A program made the translations under genes and the position numbers. Shown here in pieces: positions 5,569 to 9,664 of a stretch of 9,664 nucleotides of DNA (position 1 is the first letter of the stretch; each line of letters starts with the position of its first letter). The DNA comes from JBGPBY01 sp041481485 (GTDB taxonomy: Bacteria; Acidobacteriota; Terriglobia; 20CM-2-55-15): positions 1 to 9,664 of the forward strand of contig JBGPBY010000268.1 of the NCBI GenBank assembly GCA_041481485.1, in the 5' to 3' direction. The notes under the pieces were generated by a model, which saw only the letters and a list, made by a program, of their open reading frames with translations, was not told the origin of the DNA and did no database searches.

Positions 5569-7584
5569 ATGAAAAAGATGCTGCTCCCAGCCCTTCTTCT
5601 GTGCGTTTCCTTTTCCAGCTTCTCTGCGATCCATGCGCAGGCCTCCAGAAACTCCGCAACTGCCGGCGAATTTCTGATTGAGCCGCCAACGTTGATCAAT
5701 CTCGGTTTCGAGTGGTTTATCGAAGGAGATGAAAACCGAAATGCGACCGTCGAGGTGCGCTTTCGGAAAGCAGGCGAAACGGCGTGGAAACCGGCATTGC
5801 CCATGCTCCGTCTACACGGTGAGGAAATCTATAACGGCGCACAACTAGACGTTGTGGCACCCAACATGTTTGCTGGAAGCATTCTGGATCTCGAGCCGGA
5901 CACGACCTATGAATGCAATTTCGCACTTTCCGATCCCGACGGAGGATCCGCCGCTAAAACAGTCACCGTACATACACGGCCCGAGCCAAAGCCTTTCGAT
6001 GGCGGGCGCGTTTTCCACGTATACCCGCACGGCTACAAAGGCCAGAAGATCGAGCCTTCATATGAAGGCCTGCTTTGTGCGTACAACCTCACATGTTCCG
6101 GTACCGACTGGGCGACCGCGGCACGGCCGCGGGTGAAACCGGGCGACACCATTCTGGTGCATGCAGGCCTTTACAAGTACGATCGCTACGAGTACACCAA
6201 CAACCTGTCTGTAAGCACCGTCCCGTTTGATGGGACCTATTACCTTACGGCAAGTGGGACTCCGGAAAAGCCGATTGCCATCAAGGGTGCTGGAGACGGC
6301 GAAGCCATCTTTGATGGAAATGGCGCGTTCAACCTTTTCGATGTCAAGGCGGCCAATTACACGTATTTCGAAGGACTGACGATCCGCAACACCGAAATCG
6401 CCATCTGGGCGGGAACCCAATTCATAGTCGGTTCAAAGGGACTGACGGTGAAGCATTGCCGTTTCGAGAACATCGGAATGGGCGTGTACACGAACTATTC
6501 GGGTTCGAGCAATTTCTACATCGCCGACAACTGGTTCATCGGCAGAAACGATCCCGACCATGTCATCGGTTGGAACGGTCCTGAATTCTGGGCGCAATTT
6601 GCAAGTCCGCAATCCGGACAGGTTTTTCCGCCCAGGATGATGTCCTACATTGCAGTGAAGGTTTATGGTCCCGGCCATGTCATTGCCTACAACTATGTGG
6701 CGAACTTTCACGACGGCATCGATATCGAGACGTATGGCAATCCGGATGGATCATCCGCGGCTGACGGACCGAAATACCCGTCCCGCGAATATTGGGACCG
6801 GCGTCCGGTCTCGATCGATTTTTACAACAACTACATGACCAACTTTCATGACAATCCGTTCGAGACCGATGGCGGCATGCACAATATTCGCGTGCTGCGG
6901 AACATGATGATCAACTCTGCATCGCATGCCTTCTGCAATCAGCCTTCGAACGGAGGACCGGTCTATTGGATTGGAAATATCGCGTATCACCTTCCCGGTG
7001 GCTCGACACGATTGACGAACGGTTCCTCCGGCGTTCTTTTTTACAACAACACGATTCTTTCGGAGACCAGCGCTCAGGCCGCGTCCAATGTGCACTGGCG
7101 CAACAATCTCTTCCTCGGAGAAAACACGGCGCCGGCCATTTTTTCAGTCAACACATACACGAGCTATTCTTCATCGGATTACAACGGGTTTCGAGCGAAT
7201 CCGGGCGCGGAGTTTTCATTTCAGTGGAATTCTCCAGTCTCTACCGTGCCGGCCGACTTTTCCCGCCCTGGCCATCAGGCCGCACTCGAGACGCGGCGCT
7301 TCGCGAACCTGAATGACTACAGCCGTGCGACAGGCCAGGACCAGCACAGCATCGCCGTCGACTATGACACTTTCATGAACGTTCCCCGGCTGGATCGCAA
7401 CGATCTCACCAACGTGCAGAAGGTCTATAAGGCCGAGAACTTTGACTTCCGCCTGAAACCAAACTCTGTGGCGATCGACCGCGGAGTCGTGTTGCCCAAC
7501 GTGAACGAAAACTTCAGTGGCCGCGCTCCGGATCTGGGCGCCCTGGAAGCAGGAAAGCCAGTTCCTCACTTCGGCCCGAGATAG
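5569..7584 (+). CDS. Secreted Fn3 plus right-handed parallel beta-helix protein (polysaccharide-lyase/epimerase-like)
   Basis: I start at ATG 5569 because it gives a clean signal peptide (MKKMLLPALLLCVSFSSFSA, predicted cut after IHAQA, residue 25); an in-frame TTG at 5533 lies in the promoter, while GTG 5560 is a possible alternative. The mature part of this 671-residue protein opens with an Fn3-like domain (about 36-137: PPTLINLGFEWFIEGDENRN to LEPDTTYECNFALSDPDGGS). A beta-helix follows: PGDTILVHAGLY (191-202), GTPEKPIAIKGAGDGEAIFDG (230-250), FEGLTIRNTEIAIW (267-280), then repeated strand-and-Asn turns such as VIAYNYVANF, SIDFYNNYMTNFHDN, VLRNMMINS, LFYNNTIL and VHWRNNLFLG. It ends with APDLGALEAG-like text common in such enzymes. 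Families with this fold include polysaccharide lyases, epimerases and hydrolases; I cannot assign a catalytic site. Context suggests it acts on an exported glycan. Confidence 0.85.
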   Translation: MKKMLLPALLLCVSFSSFSAIHAQASRNSATAGEFLIEPPTLINLGFEWFIEGDENRNATVEVRFRKAGETAWKPALPMLRLHGEEIYNGAQLDVVAPNMFAGSILDLEPDTTYECNFALSDPDGGSAAKTVTVHTRPEPKPFDGGRVFHVYPHGYKGQKIEPSYEGLLCAYNLTCSGTDWATAARPRVKPGDTILVHAGLYKYDRYEYTNNLSVSTVPFDGTYYLTASGTPEKPIAIKGAGDGEAIFDGNGAFNLFDVKAANYTYFEGLTIRNTEIAIWAGTQFIVGSKGLTVKHCRFENIGMGVYTNYSGSSNFYIADNWFIGRNDPDHVIGWNGPEFWAQFASPQSGQVFPPRMMSYIAVKVYGPGHVIAYNYVANFHDGIDIETYGNPDGSSAADGPKYPSREYWDRRPVSIDFYNNYMTNFHDNPFETDGGMHNIRVLRNMMINSASHAFCNQPSNGGPVYWIGNIAYHLPGGSTRLTNGSSGVLFYNNTILSETSAQAASNVHWRNNLFLGENTAPAIFSVNTYTSYSSSDYNGFRANPGAEFSFQWNSPVSTVPADFSRPGHQAALETRRFANLNDYSRATGQDQHSIAVDYDTFMNVPRLDRNDLTNVQKVYKAENFDFRLKPNSVAIDRGVVLPNVNENFSGRAPDLGALEAGKPVPHFGPR

Positions 7585-7607
7585 ATAGTGAATGAATGTG
7601 ATTCCCC

Positions 7608-7691
7608 ATTGTAGGGGCGGTCTATGACCGCCCACAATTTTGAGGAAATGCAATCCGCCTGATCGTGCGCGGTCACAGACCGCGCCTACAG
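7608..7691. repeat. Short two-hairpin intergenic repeat sharing ends with the 3131-3286 element
   Basis: Hairpin one is GGGCGGTC-TAT-GACCGCCC (7615-7633), with flanking ATTGT (7608-7612) and ACAAT (7634-7638) able to extend the stem past a two-base bulge. Hairpin two is GCGCGGTC-ACA-GACCGCGC (7667-7685). The outer ends GTAGGGGCGGTC (7611-7622) and GACCGCGCCTAC (7678-7689) are inverted copies with one mismatch. The same GTAGGnGCGGTC end borders the 3131-3286 element. Confidence 0.85.
7615..7641 (+). terminator. Candidate intrinsic terminator after the beta-helix gene
   Basis: An 8-bp GC-rich stem with loop TAT (7615-7633) is followed by ACAATTTT, a short T run at 7638-7641. It lies about 30 bases after the stop of the beta-helix gene. 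The T run is short and offset from the stem, so termination strength is uncertain. Confidence 0.35.
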
Positions 7692-7693
7692 TC

Positions 7694-7723
7694 TTGTGAT
7701 CCTCCCATGTTTCCCAATCACAA
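7694..7723 (+). promoter_or_regulatory. Dyad TTGTGAT-N16-ATCACAA, possible operator
   Basis: A 7-base perfect inverted repeat (7694-7700 and 7717-7723) lies upstream of the -10 box at 7746-7751. Half-site centres are 23 bases apart, about two helical turns, as expected for two dimers or one large dimer on one face of the DNA. The right half touches the -35 position, which would fit a repressor. The spacing rules out a CRP site (TGTGA-N6-TCACA). It could be chance or an RNA hairpin. Confidence 0.3.
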
Positions 7724-7742
7724 ACGGAGCCTCGTGGGGCGG

Positions 7743-7751
7743 TGGTAATAT
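7743..7751 (+). promoter_or_regulatory. Candidate extended -10 (TGG-TAATAT) before the first GT2 gene
   Basis: TAATAT at 7746-7751 matches the -10 consensus at 4 of 6 positions and is preceded by TGG, the extended -10 signature. It ends 9 bases before the GTG start at 7761, so the transcript would again have little or no leader. No convincing -35 is present. The TAA inside it (7746-7748) is an in-frame stop that excludes starts upstream. Confidence 0.4.
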
Positions 7752-7760
7752 CGTCTTTCT

Positions 7761-8600
7761 GTGGACATCGCTGTTGGCATCATCAACTGGAATTCCGGCC
7801 ACTGGCTGAAGATCTGCATCCACTCGCTGCTATCGACGTCAGAAACTGCGGAAGTCATCGTGGTCGACAATGCATCAGCGGATGGATCGCTTGCAGGTCT
7901 CGAAGAATTTTCCGGCCGGATTCAAATAATCCGCAACGCCACAAACCTCGGCTTTGCCGGCGGCGTCAATCAGGTGTTTGCAGTGACGCGTTCTCCGCTT
8001 GTGCTCATTCTCAACCCCGATGTTGAATCCAGGTCTGGAGCGATTGAACGGCTTCGTGAATTCCTGAATCGAGAGCCCAAAGCGGCCGCGATCGGCGGAC
8101 AGGTCGGTTCGGACTACCCGCCGCGGAAGCTCCCAACCGCCGGTACGATCATCCTCGAAAATCTGGGAATCCGCCAACGGCTGGTCATTCCCAATGGAAG
8201 TGCACCGTATGAAGTGGAACAGCCTGCAGCTGCGGCGTTGATGATCCGCCGTGCCGCCTACGATTCGGTTAGGGGATTTGACGAATCTTTCCATCCCGCC
8301 TGGTATGAAGACGTCGACTTTTGCAGGAAACTGCGCGAGGCAAACTGGAAAATCTACTTCGATCCCGGCGCACAATTCATTCATGAGGGTGGATACAGTG
8401 CCCGCGTCCTCGGCGCCGACGCGTTTGCTTCTGCGTATTACCGGAATCAACTTCGGTACGTCTCGAAACACATGAGCAAAGCTGCCGTTTTGGCAGTCCG
8501 GATTTCAATCGTAGCGGGCATGGCCGGCCGAACCATTGCCAGTCCTCGCATGGCCAACGCCTACTCGACGGTTATTTTTGGAGCACTGGGCCGATGGTGA
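7761..8600 (+). CDS. GT2 family glycosyltransferase, rhamnosyltransferase-like
   Basis: This 279-residue protein starts at GTG 7761, fixed by an in-frame TAA at 7746 and because the first beta strand (DIAVGIINWN, residues 2-11) is needed for nucleotide-sugar binding. It is a GT-A fold inverting enzyme: EVIVVDNASADGS (31-43), NLGFAGGVNQV (62-72), and the metal-binding DxD variant ILNPDVE (83-89). Its acceptor-side block WYEDVDFCRKL (181-191) carries the probable catalytic acidic pair, followed by FIHEGG (206-211). NLGFAGGxN, LNPD and YEDVD are typical of the GT2 group holding WbbL-like rhamnosyltransferases of O-antigen and cell-wall glycans, so rhamnose from dTDP-rhamnose is plausible but unproven. 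No Shine-Dalgarno site is visible. Its end overlaps the next glycosyltransferase by 7 bases. Confidence 0.9.
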   Translation: MDIAVGIINWNSGHWLKICIHSLLSTSETAEVIVVDNASADGSLAGLEEFSGRIQIIRNATNLGFAGGVNQVFAVTRSPLVLILNPDVESRSGAIERLREFLNREPKAAAIGGQVGSDYPPRKLPTAGTIILENLGIRQRLVIPNGSAPYEVEQPAAAALMIRRAAYDSVRGFDESFHPAWYEDVDFCRKLREANWKIYFDPGAQFIHEGGYSARVLGADAFASAYYRNQLRYVSKHMSKAAVLAVRISIVAGMAGRTIASPRMANAYSTVIFGALGRW

Positions 8601-9544
8601 AGGTTGCGGTCAACATCGTGACATATAACAGTGAAGAAGATATTGTTGCCTGCATCGAAAGCGTACTGGCGCAGACTTTTCGCGATTTCAGGATCCATGT
8701 TCTCGATAACGATTCGAAGGACAGGACGATTGAACGTATTGCCGCTTACGATCTGGACTTGGTTCGATCGAATGCCAACAGCGGATTTGCCAAAGCCCAC
8801 AACGATCTGATTCGCTCGTTTCCAGCCGAATATGCCCTGATCCTGAATCCGGATGCCATTCTGCGTCCCGACTTTCTGGCAGTTGGAGTCCGCGCTCTGG
8901 ATTCGCGGCCCGATGCAGCATCCCTTTCCGGCAAACTTCTACGTTTGGACGGAAAGACGATTGACTCCACCGGAATTGTCTGGACGCGAAACCAGAGACA
9001 TCTCGATCGCGGCGCAGATCAACCGGACCTCGGCCAGTTCGACCAGCCCGGAGATATATTCGGACCGAGCGGAGCCGCGGCGTTTTATCGCGTCCAGGCG
9101 TTAAAGGACACGTCGTTTGATTCCCAGTTTTTCGATGAAGATTTTTTCGCTTACCGGGAAGATGCGGATCTGGCGTGGCGATGCCGTCTGATGGGATGGA
9201 CATCCATATATGTTCCGGAAGCGGTTGCCCTGCATCGGCGGCGGGTGACCCCCGAGCGGCGCTCGCAACTTTCGGCGCTGATCAACTATCATGGAGTGAA
9301 AAATCGGTTTCTGCTGCGGCTGAATAACATGACTGGAAGTCTTTATCGCCGGGATTTCTGGCAGATCACGTTTCGCGACGCTGCAGTCATCGGATGGGTT
9401 TTGATTCGCGAGTGGAGTTCCATCGGCGCACTGCTCTACATTGTGCGGGAGTTCTCGAGATTGTGGGCCAAGCGGTTGCTTATCCAATCCCGGAGAAGAG
9501 TCACAGGGACAGAGCTGGATCGCTGGTTCGGCAAAACGGAGTAA
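8594..9544 (+). CDS. GT2 family glycosyltransferase
   Basis: This 316-residue GT-A glycosyltransferase is probably cytoplasmic and membrane-associated. It starts at ATG 8594, with GGAG at 8580-8583 as ribosome binding site, and overlaps the previous gene by 7 bases (ATGGTGA), indicating coupled translation. The N-terminal domain shows VAVNIVTYNSEEDI (4-17), FRIHVLDNDSKDRT (32-45), NANSGFAKAHN (60-70), and the LNPD metal site (84-87). The acceptor-side block is FFAYREDADLAWRCRLMGW (184-202), with Glu189 and Asp190. About 110 extra residues follow, including a hydrophobic stretch near 262-285 and a strongly basic tail, fit for peripheral binding to the inner membrane. It differs clearly from the upstream GT2, so the pair more likely adds successive sugars than duplicates one step. 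Donor and acceptor are unknown. Confidence 0.9.
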   Translation: MVKVAVNIVTYNSEEDIVACIESVLAQTFRDFRIHVLDNDSKDRTIERIAAYDLDLVRSNANSGFAKAHNDLIRSFPAEYALILNPDAILRPDFLAVGVRALDSRPDAASLSGKLLRLDGKTIDSTGIVWTRNQRHLDRGADQPDLGQFDQPGDIFGPSGAAAFYRVQALKDTSFDSQFFDEDFFAYREDADLAWRCRLMGWTSIYVPEAVALHRRRVTPERRSQLSALINYHGVKNRFLLRLNNMTGSLYRRDFWQITFRDAAVIGWVLIREWSSIGALLYIVREFSRLWAKRLLIQSRRRVTGTELDRWFGKTE

Positions 9545-9546
9545 TC

Positions 9547-9664
9547 ATGGCAGAAAAGCTTATTGGCAGTTTGATTTACGGCGAGCACGCGATCCCCCAA
9601 AAGCAGAAGTCGTGGCAGGTGCGCATTCTGCTCCCCATACTGATCGTGCTGGTGATCGCCGGGC
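9547..9664 (+). CDS. N-terminus of a membrane protein, cut by the window edge
   Basis: An ATG at 9547 lies 2 bases after the stop of the GT2 gene and 5 bases after a GGAG ribosome binding site (9538-9541). The 39 visible residues (MAEKLIGSLIYGEHAIPQKQ, then KSWQVRILLPILIVLVIAG) show a polar cytoplasmic start followed by a transmembrane helix from about residue 25. The gene stays open to the window edge. I cannot name the family. Its tight spacing places it in the GT2 operon, so an export, polymerisation or anchoring role for the glycan is a reasonable guess. Confidence 0.7.
   Translation, partial: MAEKLIGSLIYGEHAIPQKQKSWQVRILLPILIVLVIAG

Noticed and set aside
7694..7723. CRP/FNR-type binding site
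   Set aside because: The half-sites TGTGA and TCACA are 18 bases apart instead of 6.

Overview
The window looks like part of a surface-polysaccharide locus from a Gram-negative, GC-rich environmental bacterium. Acidobacteriota is my best guess. It rests on three things: the gene mix (DUF1972-type glycosyltransferase, zinc-ribbon methyltransferase, large secreted single-CXXCH protein, secreted beta-helix protein), the style of the palindromic intergenic repeats, and leaderless-looking promoters. No marker gene is present to prove it. All eight coding regions are on the + strand; seven are complete and the last runs off the right edge.

Layout. Bases 1-58 are the right end of a palindromic repeat element. 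Bases 98-3099 form a tight three-gene operon: a DUF1972/GT4 glycosyltransferase, RmlB (dTDP-glucose 4,6-dehydratase), and a zinc-ribbon SAM methyltransferase that overlaps rmlB by 4 bases. Bases 3131-3286 hold a complete long-hairpin repeat element. Next come a 186-residue two-helix membrane protein (3328-3888) and a 436-residue exported protein with one c-type heme motif (4016-5326), each with its own candidate promoter. A cluster of five small hairpins fills 5350-5493. A secreted Fn3 plus right-handed beta-helix protein follows (5569-7584), then another repeat element (7608-7691). A second operon starts at 7761: two overlapping GT2 glycosyltransferases and the start of a membrane protein at 9547.

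How the genes fit together (inference). RmlB makes dTDP-4-keto-6-deoxyglucose, the precursor of dTDP-rhamnose and related deoxysugars. The three glycosyltransferases resemble families that include rhamnosyltransferases and would add such sugars to a lipid-linked glycan. The methyltransferase could decorate a sugar. The beta-helix protein could bind, cleave or epimerise the exported polymer. The two-helix protein and the heme-motif protein have no obvious role in the pathway.

The most interesting features are regulatory and structural. Several genes that follow an intergenic gap have a -10-like hexamer 6-9 bases before the start codon and no Shine-Dalgarno sequence, which suggests leaderless mRNAs, while the two downstream genes of the GT2 operon have clear GGAG sites. 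Three intergenic regions carry elements sharing the end motif TGTAGGnGCGGTC but with different interiors, and the rmlB operon lies between two directly repeated element ends. I found no defence system, CRISPR array, tRNA, rRNA or transposase gene.
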